In this document: positions 1 through 6,026 of the stretch, piece after piece | How positions within the stretch are numbered: position 1 is the stretch's first letter | Layout: each line of letters starts with the position of its first letter | Assembly (NCBI GenBank): GCA_021847855.1 | Contig: JAJZOT010000013.1 | Coordinates: forward strand, 1-12,588 | From: Thermoplasmata archaeon | GTDB taxonomy: Archaea; Thermoplasmatota; Thermoplasmata; Thermoplasmatales; Thermoplasmataceae | Direction: 5' to 3' | Length of the DNA stretch: 12,588 nucleotides | The notes under the pieces: model-generated | Database searches by the model: none | Told to the model about the DNA's origin: nothing | The model's input: the letters and a program-made list of their open reading frames with translations, nothing else | Translations under genes and position numbers: made by a program

Positions 1-295
1 AAAACATGATCAGATAAAAGAATGCAGCGGGTATGGGTATAATTATGAGAAAAAATCTTCTCCCAACCCGGTCTGTCCACTTGCCTGCATTATACTGGAC
101 AAGGGACATCATCAGAGTAGCCAGGCCCTGTATTACTCCTATCAGTATAAACGAAAGGTGATAGAATTCGAGGAGGATTATGGGGAGGAATATGAAAGAT
201 GAAACCCGGCCAAGAGCTCTGATGAATCTTGTGAAAGCCAGAAACCATATTCTTCGATCAATCTTACTATCATCTATGTTGTTTTCCATTCTCAT
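1..295 (-). CDS. MFS transporter, N-terminal fragment (cut by left edge)
   Basis: An open frame reads leftward off the window edge, giving about 98 residues. It begins MRMENNIDDSKIDRRIWFLA. A hydrophobic helix follows (FIRALGRVSSFIFLPIILLEFY), then a second (LSFILIGVIQGLATLMMSL), then the loop GKWTDRVGRR, which matches MFS motif A (GxxxDRxGRR) between helices 2 and 3, then a third helix. It is therefore the start of a major facilitator transporter in the cytoplasmic membrane; the substrate cannot be told. The start lies only 6 bp after the stop of the upstream MFS gene, so the two are co-transcribed. A GGTG Shine-Dalgarno lies 4 nt before the first ATG (295) and 10 nt before a second in-frame ATG (289), so either start is possible. 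Confidence 0.85.
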   Translation of the reverse strand, partial: MRMENNIDDSKIDRRIWFLAFTRFIRALGRVSSFIFLPIILLEFYHLSFILIGVIQGLATLMMSLVQYNAGKWTDRVGRRFFLIIIPIPAAFFYLIMF

Positions 296-301
296 TAACA
301 C

Positions 302-1723
302 CTAAACTGTAGAATCGTTCTTTTTTATAAGCAAGGAAGGAACGATAGCAGCGGCCAACATCACTATTCCTATTATGTAAACATAATGTATCGAAGCTAT
401 GAAGTCTGAAACCCAAGGTGCATTGCCCTGTACAGCTGACCCCACAAAAATGGACTTTAACTGGGTCAGGGGAGTACCTATGGCAATAACAAGAAATGCT
501 ATTCCTGTACTGAATGTTCTCCCAACATTGTTCATTGTAGCACTCATTCCCGAAGCAACCCCTCTATAACGCGGGGGAGAACCACTCATTATTCCACTCC
601 GGTTTGGCGAGGCAAAGAACCCCATTCCCACTCCAACAAACACCAGCGGGACAAGTAACTGTGTAAAAGAGATTGTATAACCTATCAGGCTCAAAAGCGC
701 GAAACCTATTATGGACGTGACAAGCCCCAGAACTGCGAAGAACCGCTGCCCATATCTGTCAGAAAGAAACCCGCTGATTGGCCCAATTATTGCAAGCGAT
801 GCGGACATCGGCACCAGAAATATGCCGGCAACCAGGGGTGTGAGCCTCATGGTAGGTCCCTGCAGGTAGAAAACAAGCACGATTGTTACAGCTCCATTGG
901 CCAGAGCATTCAATAAAAGTGCAAGGCTTCCATAACTGAACGCCTTGACCTTGAAAAGCGACATGTTGAACATTGGGTACCTGGACCTTATTTCGACTAT
1001 TACGAAAAATACGATCAGGGTCACTCCGACCAGGATCATCAGCAATGCGTATAGGCCGCTGAGCGAACCAAGTGAGTAAACAGTTATTGCTACAAGTATG
1101 AGTGCAAGGCCACCTGCGAATGTAAAGTTTCCAGTTAGATCAATTCTCTGTCCTTTTTCAATTGTGGCCAGTTCCCTCAGCTTGAAATGTGACCACAGGC
1201 TGGCAAAGATTCCAATTGGTATATTTACCCAGAAAATTGACCTCCAGCCAAGCAGTGAAACAAGAAACCCACCGAATACAAGCCCCATTGCCGCCCCAAA
1301 AACTATGGCCACCTGGTTTGTTCCAAGTGCTTTGCCTCTCTCATTTACTGGAAATGCGTCTGTAATAATTGCTGCACTGTTTGAGAACAGGAATGCTGCT
1401 CCGATTCCCTGTATCATCCTGAATGAGATTAGCTCAACTGGAGTGAAAGATACGCTGCAGAGAGCCGAACCAACCGTAAAAATTATAAATCCAAGATTGT
1501 AAAGTTTTACTCTTCCAAACATGTCAGCAAGTCTTCCGAAACTGACGAGAATTGCTGCAGTGATGAGCTGGTATCCTATGAGAATCCAAATCAGATCCAG
1601 CAATGTAGTACCGGGAAGCTGTCTTGCAATTGTTGGAAGAGCTATCAGAACAATATTTGTGTCAAGTGAAGACATTAAAACTCCAAGTGTTGTATTGCTC
1701 AAAACAGTCCATTTGTATTGCAT
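302..1723 (-). CDS. MFS drug-efflux-type transporter, DHA2/EmrB-QacA family (14 helices)
   Basis: Integral membrane protein of 473 aa, expected to export small molecules or drugs using the proton gradient. Near the N terminus it has LDTNIVLIALP (residues 20-30), the LDxTIVNVALP signature of the DHA2 (14-helix) branch, with Asp21 in place. Motif A follows as GRLADMFGRV (63-72). RMIQGIGAAFLF sits in helix 4, and the glycine-rich stretch VFGAAMGLVFGGFL corresponds to antiporter motif C in helix 5. Hydrophobic segments run to the end, and the length (about 470-500 aa) fits the family. It is the first gene of a two-gene operon with the MFS fragment downstream. No convincing Shine-Dalgarno precedes ATG 1723; an AT-rich element at 1752-1759 could be its TATA box. 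Family assignment is firm; the substrate is unknown. Confidence 0.92.
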   Translation of the reverse strand: MQYKWTVLSNTTLGVLMSSLDTNIVLIALPTIARQLPGTTLLDLIWILIGYQLITAAILVSFGRLADMFGRVKLYNLGFIIFTVGSALCSVSFTPVELISFRMIQGIGAAFLFSNSAAIITDAFPVNERGKALGTNQVAIVFGAAMGLVFGGFLVSLLGWRSIFWVNIPIGIFASLWSHFKLRELATIEKGQRIDLTGNFTFAGGLALILVAITVYSLGSLSGLYALLMILVGVTLIVFFVIVEIRSRYPMFNMSLFKVKAFSYGSLALLLNALANGAVTIVLVFYLQGPTMRLTPLVAGIFLVPMSASLAIIGPISGFLSDRYGQRFFAVLGLVTSIIGFALLSLIGYTISFTQLLVPLVFVGVGMGFFASPNRSGIMSGSPPRYRGVASGMSATMNNVGRTFSTGIAFLVIAIGTPLTQLKSIFVGSAVQGNAPWVSDFIASIHYVYIIGIVMLAAAIVPSLLIKKNDSTV

Positions 1724-1751
1724 TTAATAATCCCACACATCGATCGGTAAT

Positions 1752-1759
1752 ACTTATTT
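1752..1759 (-). promoter_or_regulatory. Putative TATA element of the MFS operon
   Basis: On the minus strand the sequence AAATAAGT lies 29-36 nt upstream of the MFS start codon. Nothing resembling a strong SD lies between it and the ATG, so a very short leader is likely. The match to an archaeal TATA box is modest. Confidence 0.35.
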
Positions 1760-1859
1760 TGTTCGGTGAAGATTTTTCTGCATCTTTAACCAAAAGAGTG
1801 TGGAGAGAACGCCATTGCAAATTGAATATCACATCTTCCCGAATTTGATGAAAATAAGA

Positions 1860-2831
1860 TCAGAGTGATATTTTTGTGTTTAGCCAGTTATTGCTCAATC
1901 TTTCTATTTTTGTTCTGTACCTTGAATACAGAAGTCCCAGTTCAGATGAATCTATCCCCTGTTTAAGGTATGACTTTCCTTCAATCTCCTCCACAAGATC
2001 CAGGGACTTCAGGATATCGATTTTCTCACCTTTCCAGAGAAATCCGGACAGTTCCCTTTTTTTGTTTTTTTCAAGCTGATATATCAACGCTCTGATCGTT
2101 CTTCCAATAGTAAGGTTTTCAAAATCTTTACCTGAACTTAATTCTGCAAATACATCTTTCAATTTGCTTTGGATCAATGTGTAAAGTTCCAGGTCCCGTT
2201 CGCTTGAAAAAGAGGTGGATGGTATTATGGAAACCGGATAGGCATTTCTGTCACTGTCAAATCCACAAACCAGATGAAATAGGTAATCTCTACCCAGAAT
2301 GTCACTGAGCATACGATCCGTTATTGCTTCAACGCCGCTCTCAACAAGCCTCATCATATAGTCTGGCATGAAATCATCCGGAATCATCAGGTCATTTTTA
2401 ACAGTCAGTATGGAATCAGATAAGGTGGGAATGTCCTCTGTCTTTTCTATAGATCTACCTGCAGAAATCCATACCAGCATCCTGATCATACCATGAATAT
2501 CTGTGTGACTGATCATTTCAGATAGCGCAATGATCTGTGTCCCTGAATTCAAACGTTTTTCAATCTCCAGGGCTTCAACGCTTCTGCCATCAATTGTTCT
2601 ATTGACAATCTTCAGGTCTCCAGTGTTATTGATGAAATCAAGAAGGTCATCCATTTCCATCCCTGCTGACAGTGCCAGCTGAGAAAGTGACCAGGGTGAG
2701 ACAGTTATGTTTTTCAGATGAACTTCCCCATGATTTAGAACTGGAATTTTCACATCTCTCAATGTATCTTTCCATCTGACTGTTGATTCAAGATAGTCGT
2801 AGAATCTTTTTATGCTGTCGGTTTTTTTCAT
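1860..2831 (-). CDS. Hypothetical protein with possible helix-turn-helix segments
   Basis: I do not recognise this 323-aa protein. It has no signal peptide or membrane helix and looks cytosolic and mostly helical. Residues 48-66 (SLSQLALSAGMEMDDLLDF) follow the spacing of a helix-turn-helix (xLxxLAxxxGxxxxxLxxF). The C-terminal part, about residues 250-292, has the pattern of a winged helix: helices, then a hairpin-like LVEEIEGKSYLKQG. DNA binding is therefore an inference only. The middle carries several acidic stretches and no obvious catalytic motif. It stands alone between the MFS operon and a divergent unknown gene. An AATAAAGCAATA element about 18-29 nt before ATG 2831 with no SD suggests a leaderless mRNA. 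An overlapping ATG 8 bp upstream is out of frame. It may be a lineage-specific gene. Confidence 0.75.
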   Translation of the reverse strand: MKKTDSIKRFYDYLESTVRWKDTLRDVKIPVLNHGEVHLKNITVSPWSLSQLALSAGMEMDDLLDFINNTGDLKIVNRTIDGRSVEALEIEKRLNSGTQIIALSEMISHTDIHGMIRMLVWISAGRSIEKTEDIPTLSDSILTVKNDLMIPDDFMPDYMMRLVESGVEAITDRMLSDILGRDYLFHLVCGFDSDRNAYPVSIIPSTSFSSERDLELYTLIQSKLKDVFAELSSGKDFENLTIGRTIRALIYQLEKNKKRELSGFLWKGEKIDILKSLDLVEEIEGKSYLKQGIDSSELGLLYSRYRTKIERLSNNWLNTKISL

Positions 2832-2848
2832 GGATGCATAAACGTTCT

Positions 2849-2860
2849 ATTGCTTTATTA
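2849..2860 (-). promoter_or_regulatory. Putative TATA box of the hypothetical gene ending at 1860
   Basis: Minus-strand AT-rich element TAATAAAGCAAT lies about 19-29 nt before the start codon at 2831, where an archaeal TATA box would sit for a leaderless transcript. No SD lies between the element and the ATG. Confidence 0.45.
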
Positions 2861-2985
2861 CTTAACGGCCTCGGGCATAAAGGTAACTTTTGCGGATAAG
2901 TTAAACGGAAATGATTTTTCATGGAGATTGAAACCTACATTGGTACAGGTAACCACGAAAAAAAACACAGTCACCTGCGGTATGA

Positions 2986-3029
2986 TTAAATACCAATATT
3001 CATTCTGTTCAACAACACAGCTTATGGTG
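2986..3029 (+). promoter_or_regulatory. Putative TATA box and SD of the hypothetical gene at 3035
   Basis: TTAAATA at 2986-2992 could be the TATA element, giving a start site near 3014 and a leader of about 20 nt. GGTG at 3026-3029 matches part of the anti-SD complement and lies 5 nt before ATG 3035, which supports that start. Confidence 0.4.
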
Positions 3030-3034
3030 CTTAT

Positions 3035-3637
3035 ATGTCTGGAGATAGATTTAATTATTATCTGAAAATGATATTGAATTCCGGTCTTGAGGAATATGCT
3101 CTGATCTCTGAGCAGCTCGAGAATGATAATTCCATATCACAGGACGAAGCAGAGGAACTTGAGAGACTCATAAAAAGATATATGGGCGTTTATAACCGTT
3201 ATAACATAAAGGTAATAAACCGGCAGACAGGAGAAGAAGAATTACCTCCACAGACAATGATAGATAATTTTGGAGAAACCTCTGATTTTGTAGAAAATGC
3301 TGATCTCTATGGTGTACAGTGGAAAGTTTACTCCCCCAAAGGAAGTTTTGAGAACTCCCCCGTCCAGAGATGGTATTACAACCAGCACATTGCATCTATC
3401 CTTAACAGCGTACTTGCAGACGTGGTACCTGGAAGGGTTAAGAATTATTTCGATATTCCGCCCTGGGTTATGGGGAGCATACACGCACCCGGAACACTTT
3501 ATCTTCCCTTAAGTGAACTGGCTACCCTTGCTATAAGCAGGAAGTTGATACCAGACTGGGAATATCTGGTTAAAATTGGGTTGCCCAGAGAAATGGTTGA
3601 TTCAATAAGGGCAGCAAATCTAGGTTCAAAGCTCTGA
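3035..3637 (+). CDS. Hypothetical protein, 200 aa
   Basis: Not recognised. The N-terminal third (residues 1-55) is charged and helical (GLEEYALISEQLENDNSISQ and following). It ends in a Tyr/Arg-rich stretch (RYMGVYNRYNIKVINRQ). A tryptophan-containing beta-like part follows (GVQWKVYSP), and then a C-terminal domain with IPPWVMGSIHAPGTLYLPLS. There are no membrane helices, signal peptide, Cys/His metal site or nucleotide-binding motif. Start ATG 3035 is the first in frame after a stop at 2987-2989 and has GGTG 5 nt upstream. It diverges from the unknown gene at 1860-2831 across a 203-bp shared promoter region. A T-rich tract follows its stop, so it is probably monocistronic. Low-complexity bias is absent and the frame is uninterrupted, so it is likely a real, lineage-restricted protein. 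Confidence 0.7.
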   Translation: MSGDRFNYYLKMILNSGLEEYALISEQLENDNSISQDEAEELERLIKRYMGVYNRYNIKVINRQTGEEELPPQTMIDNFGETSDFVENADLYGVQWKVYSPKGSFENSPVQRWYYNQHIASILNSVLADVVPGRVKNYFDIPPWVMGSIHAPGTLYLPLSELATLAISRKLIPDWEYLVKIGLPREMVDSIRAANLGSKL

Positions 3638-3741
3638 GTCTTTATTTCAGAAAGAGTTGATGTTATAATCCATTGCAAATGAAAGCCCGAACCTTAATGC
3701 GGAAATAATGACAGTTGATTATCACGTACAATACCAACAGA

Positions 3742-3748
3742 TTATATG
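3742..3748 (+). promoter_or_regulatory. Putative TATA box of the KDG aldolase gene
   Basis: TTATATG is centred about 24 nt before ATG 3769, fitting a leaderless archaeal transcript. The stretch between holds only a weak AAGGT immediately before the ATG. Confidence 0.5.
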
Positions 3749-3768
3749 TAATAAAGCAATAATAAGGT

Positions 3769-4644
3769 ATGAAGTACAATGGAATAATCACTCCAATGAT
3801 AACTCCCTTCGATAAAAAGGGCGAAATAGATTATGCTGCCACTGAGACACTCATCTCATATCTGAAAAAAATTGGTGTATCCGGACTTTTTCCACTTGGT
3901 TCCACAGGCCTTTTCCCTTTTCTAAGGGAGAGCGAGAGAAAGAAGTATCTGGAATTTGTTGCCGATCATGCCCAGGGTTTGAAACTCTATGCAGGAATAG
4001 GATCTGCATCAACTCAGATCTCGTCCGATCTGGCAAAGGAATGCAGTGATCTTCCTGTTGATGTAATGGTGTTGATGCCCCCATATTATATACAACCTGG
4101 ACAGAACGAGATCATCAAGCACTTCGATGAGGTTCTGAAAAACGTCAGGAAAGAACTCTTTATTTACAATATACCACAACTTTCAGGAACAGTTATAGCA
4201 CCAGAGACCGTTTCAAAACTTAAGGAGAACTATTCCCAGATAACGGGGCTCAAAGAGAGTTCGGGTGATATGAGATACTTTTCAAAAATAATGGAATTCT
4301 CTGGGCCAAACTTCTCGATTTTTCAGGGCCAGGATGATCTTCTCCTTCCCTCACTTGCAATTGGGGCGGACGGTGGTGTTTGTGGACTCACAAATTTTTC
4401 TGACCCCGTGATTCGCTGCTATAAAGCATACAGAAATGGAAATATGGAGGAAGCGCGCAAAATTCAGTTTAATGAGATAAATTCAATAATGAAAATCATA
4501 AATACGGACAGATTTCCATCAGGATACTACCATGCTTTTTATACGAGGAACGGAATAGATGGAGGTTACAGGGCTCCAATGCTCGAGCCGGGTGCAGATT
4601 CAAGGAAACAGTCCAGGGAGTTTCTTTCGAAACTTAAAAATTGA
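3769..4644 (+). CDS. 2-keto-3-deoxygluconate aldolase-like protein (DHDPS/NAL superfamily)
   Basis: TIM-barrel class I aldolase of 291 aa. The Schiff-base lysine is Lys162 in GLKESSGD and the catalytic tyrosine is Tyr133 in YNIP, at nearly the same numbering as in bacterial DHDPS. The substrate loop is GSTGLFPFL (44-52). True dihydrodipicolinate synthases have GTTGE here, whereas archaeal KDG aldolases such as that of Sulfolobus have GTTGLGP, so the missing glutamate favours cleavage of 2-keto-3-deoxygluconate to pyruvate and glyceraldehyde. This is the aldolase step of the non-phosphorylative Entner-Doudoroff route used by Thermoplasmatales. There are no lysine-biosynthesis neighbours. The length matches the family (about 290 aa). 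It stands alone between an unknown gene and the ribosomal operon, with its own TATA box and T-rich terminator. Substrate preference, and a 2-keto-3-deoxygalactonate activity, cannot be settled from sequence. Confidence 0.85.
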   Translation: MKYNGIITPMITPFDKKGEIDYAATETLISYLKKIGVSGLFPLGSTGLFPFLRESERKKYLEFVADHAQGLKLYAGIGSASTQISSDLAKECSDLPVDVMVLMPPYYIQPGQNEIIKHFDEVLKNVRKELFIYNIPQLSGTVIAPETVSKLKENYSQITGLKESSGDMRYFSKIMEFSGPNFSIFQGQDDLLLPSLAIGADGGVCGLTNFSDPVIRCYKAYRNGNMEEARKIQFNEINSIMKIINTDRFPSGYYHAFYTRNGIDGGYRAPMLEPGADSRKQSREFLSKLKN

Positions 4645-4675
4645 TTTTTCACAGAACCGGGACAATTATTTTTAT
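4645..4675 (+). terminator. T-rich terminator after the aldolase gene
   Basis: Two T5 runs (4645-4649, directly after the stop codon, and 4669-4673) form a typical archaeal oligo-T termination region before the ribosomal promoter. Confidence 0.5.
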
Positions 4676-4700
4676 TGAAAAATTCCCATTCTCCGTTCGA

Positions 4701-4757
4701 TAAAATATAAATACGGATTTGACCTTTACGGATACCTTAGTGAAGGAGGAATAAAAT
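4701..4757 (+). promoter_or_regulatory. Promoter, SD and leader hairpin of the ribosomal operon
   Basis: AAATATAAATA (4703-4713) is a strong TATA box; transcription should start near 4733, leaving a leader of about 25 nt. GGAGG (4745-4749) lies 8 nt before ATG 4758. The leader can fold as CCTT (4735-4738), loop AGTG, AAGG (4743-4746), burying the first two bases of the SD. The hairpin is short, so its regulatory role is an inference. Confidence 0.7.
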
Positions 4758-5126
4758 ATGGCAGAACAGACATATGTAAAGTTTGAAACTCCCGAGACAG
4801 TTGAAAAGAAAATTCTCGACTTAGTTGAAAACTCATACAGAACGGGTAAAATAAAGAAAGGAACAAATGAAGTTATAAAATCTATTGAACGAGGAGAGAG
4901 CAAGCTGGTTGTAATAGCAGAAGATGTTACGCCACCTGAAGTTGTGTACTACCTGCCCACTTTGTGTGAGGAGAGAAAGGTTCAGTACGCATACGTAAAA
5001 AAGAGATCAGATCTGGGTTCAAAGGTTGGAATAGGTGCAGCCGCTTCCCTGTCAATAGTCGACTATGGGAAGAATGATGAGGCTTATAAGCAGATCCTAT
5101 CTCAACTGGCTGAGATCAAGAAATAG
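4758..5126 (+). CDS. rpl7ae: Ribosomal protein L7Ae (kink-turn RNA-binding protein)
   Basis: Protein of 122 aa, the usual archaeal length. In archaea L7Ae binds kink-turns in 23S rRNA, C/D and H/ACA guide RNAs and RNase P RNA. The family signature KKGTNEVIKSIERGESKLVV is present (residues 35-54), followed by IAEDVTPPEVVYYLPTLCEE and the C-terminal KVGIGAAASLSI segment. It heads the operon rpl7ae-rps28e-rpl24e-ndk-infB and is translated from a strong GGAGG. Archaeal L7Ae has been reported to control its own mRNA through a leader kink-turn; here a short SD-occluding hairpin is visible but no canonical kink-turn. Identification is secure. Confidence 0.97.
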   Translation: MAEQTYVKFETPETVEKKILDLVENSYRTGKIKKGTNEVIKSIERGESKLVVIAEDVTPPEVVYYLPTLCEERKVQYAYVKKRSDLGSKVGIGAAASLSIVDYGKNDEAYKQILSQLAEIKK

Positions 5127-5135
5127 GTGATATGA

Positions 5136-5345
5136 ATGGCAGATGAAGCCACTCCGGCTGAAGTTGTTGAACTATTGGGGAGAACAGGTATGACAGGCGA
5201 AGCTACAACTGTTAAGGTGAGAGTCCTGTCAGGAAGAGACCAGGGAAGAATCATAGCCAGAAACGTTATGGGTCCCGTAAAGGTCGGAGACATTCTCATG
5301 CTCAGGGAAACTGCAAGAGAGGCCAAGAGGCTCTCTATCCGGTGA
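5136..5345 (+). CDS. rps28e: 30S ribosomal protein S28e
   Basis: Small OB-fold ribosomal protein of 69 aa, specific to archaea and eukaryotes. The sequence has the family core [20 protein letters not shown], then [15 protein letters not shown] and the very conserved C terminus [14 protein letters not shown]. It lies 9 bp after rpl7ae. The SD GGTGAT (5126-5131) begins on the last base of the L7Ae stop codon, linking translation of the two. An ATG 4 nt upstream (5132) is out of frame and soon hits a stop, so ATG 5136 is the start. Confidence 0.97.
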   Translation: MADEATPAEVVELLGRTGMTGEATTVKVRVLSGRDQGRIIARNVMGPVKVGDILMLRETAREAKRLSIR

Positions 5346-5350
5346 TTTAG

Positions 5351-5560
5351 ATGGCGAGAAACTGTTATTTCTGTGGAAAGGCCATTGAACCAGGGTCTGG
5401 GTTTATCCATGTCAGGAAGGATGGAGTCACGATTAACTTCTGCAGCAGAAAATGCAAGGTTAACATGATCGATCTCGGAAGAGTTTCCAGGAAGACAAGA
5501 TGGACCAATGAGTTTCACTCCATAAAGAACATGAAGAAGGAATCATCCAGGAACCAGTAG
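5351..5560 (+). CDS. rpl24e: 50S ribosomal protein L24e (zinc-binding)
   Basis: Protein of 69 aa with the L24e zinc ribbon: Cys5 and Cys8 in CYFCGK, Cys31 and Cys35 in FCSRKC. The conserved aromatic and basic stretch RKTRWTNEF follows, then a short basic tail. It is part of the large subunit. The gap to rps28e is 5 bp, and the SD GGTGAT (5341-5346) covers the rps28e stop codon, so translation is probably coupled. All four metal ligands are present. Confidence 0.97.
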   Translation: MARNCYFCGKAIEPGSGFIHVRKDGVTINFCSRKCKVNMIDLGRVSRKTRWTNEFHSIKNMKKESSRNQ

Positions 5561-5569
5561 GGTAATAAT

Positions 5570-6016
5570 ATGGAACGAACTCTTATTTTAATAAAACCGG
5601 ACGGTGTTAAAAGAAAACTGTCTGGAAAGATCATTTCAAGATTTGAAGAAAAAGGCATGAAGATAGTAGCTCTGAAATTGCTGGTGCTCTCCAAAGAAAA
5701 AGCTGAAAAGCATTACGCGGTTCATAAAGATAAATCATTTTTCAAAGGTCTCGTATCATATATAATCTCTGGGCCAATAGTTGCTGCTGTAATCGAAGGC
5801 ACTAACTGTATTTCCATTACGAGAACATTGTGTGGTGTAACCGACGGTGCCAAGGCACAACCCGGAACCATACGTGGCGATTATTCCATGGGAATTGAGA
5901 AAAACATCATTCATGCATCAGATTCAATGGAATCATTTGAATACGAATGGCCCATATACTTTTCACCAGACGAGGTTCTTGAATATTCGTCAGGAGACGA
6001 AGAGCTGATCTTTTGA
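5570..6016 (+). CDS. ndk: Nucleoside diphosphate kinase
   Basis: Cytosolic enzyme of 148 aa that moves the gamma phosphate of ATP to NDPs through a phosphohistidine. The catalytic His115 is in NIIHASDS. Also present are Lys9 in the N-terminal LILIKPDGVKR, Tyr49, Arg85 in ITRTLCG, Arg102 in GTIRGDYS and Asn112. The bacterial GATNP loop reads GVTDG here, similar to other archaeal enzymes as far as I recall. The C terminus (EYSSGDEELIF) is acidic. The gene lies between rpl24e and infB, a common archaeal arrangement that couples GTP supply with translation. Only a weak GGT lies before ATG 5570, so it may depend on coupling with rpl24e 9 bp upstream. Confidence 0.96.
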   Translation: MERTLILIKPDGVKRKLSGKIISRFEEKGMKIVALKLLVLSKEKAEKHYAVHKDKSFFKGLVSYIISGPIVAAVIEGTNCISITRTLCGVTDGAKAQPGTIRGDYSMGIEKNIIHASDSMESFEYEWPIYFSPDEVLEYSSGDEELIF

Positions 6017-6026
6017 GGTGGTTATG
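6015..6026 (+). promoter_or_regulatory. SD that decides the infB start
   Basis: GAGGTG (6015-6020) overlaps the ndk stop codon and lies 3 nt before ATG 6024. A GTG at 6018 is in frame but sits inside the SD itself, so ATG 6024 is the preferred start. Confidence 0.65.

Noticed and set aside
2881..2979. Repeated AGGTAAC (2881-2887, 2947-2953) and an imperfect inverted CAGGT...ACCTG in the 2832-3034 gap
   Set aside because: Short and imperfect; no clear relation to the promoters. Too weak to list as an operator.
2848..3761. Identical 13-mer TAATAAAGCAATA before two different genes (minus 2848-2860, plus 3749-3761)
   Set aside because: AT-rich 13-mers recur by chance in 12.6 kb, and the copies sit at different distances from their start codons (29 and 20 nt), so a shared operator is not supported.
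4733..4757. Kink-turn in the rpl7ae leader
   Set aside because: TGA and GA elements are present but no pairing with a 3-nt bulge and tandem G-A pairs flanked by two stable stems could be built by hand.
6018..6023. GTG start for aIF5B two codons upstream
   Set aside because: The GTG is part of the GAGGTG Shine-Dalgarno that serves ATG 6024.
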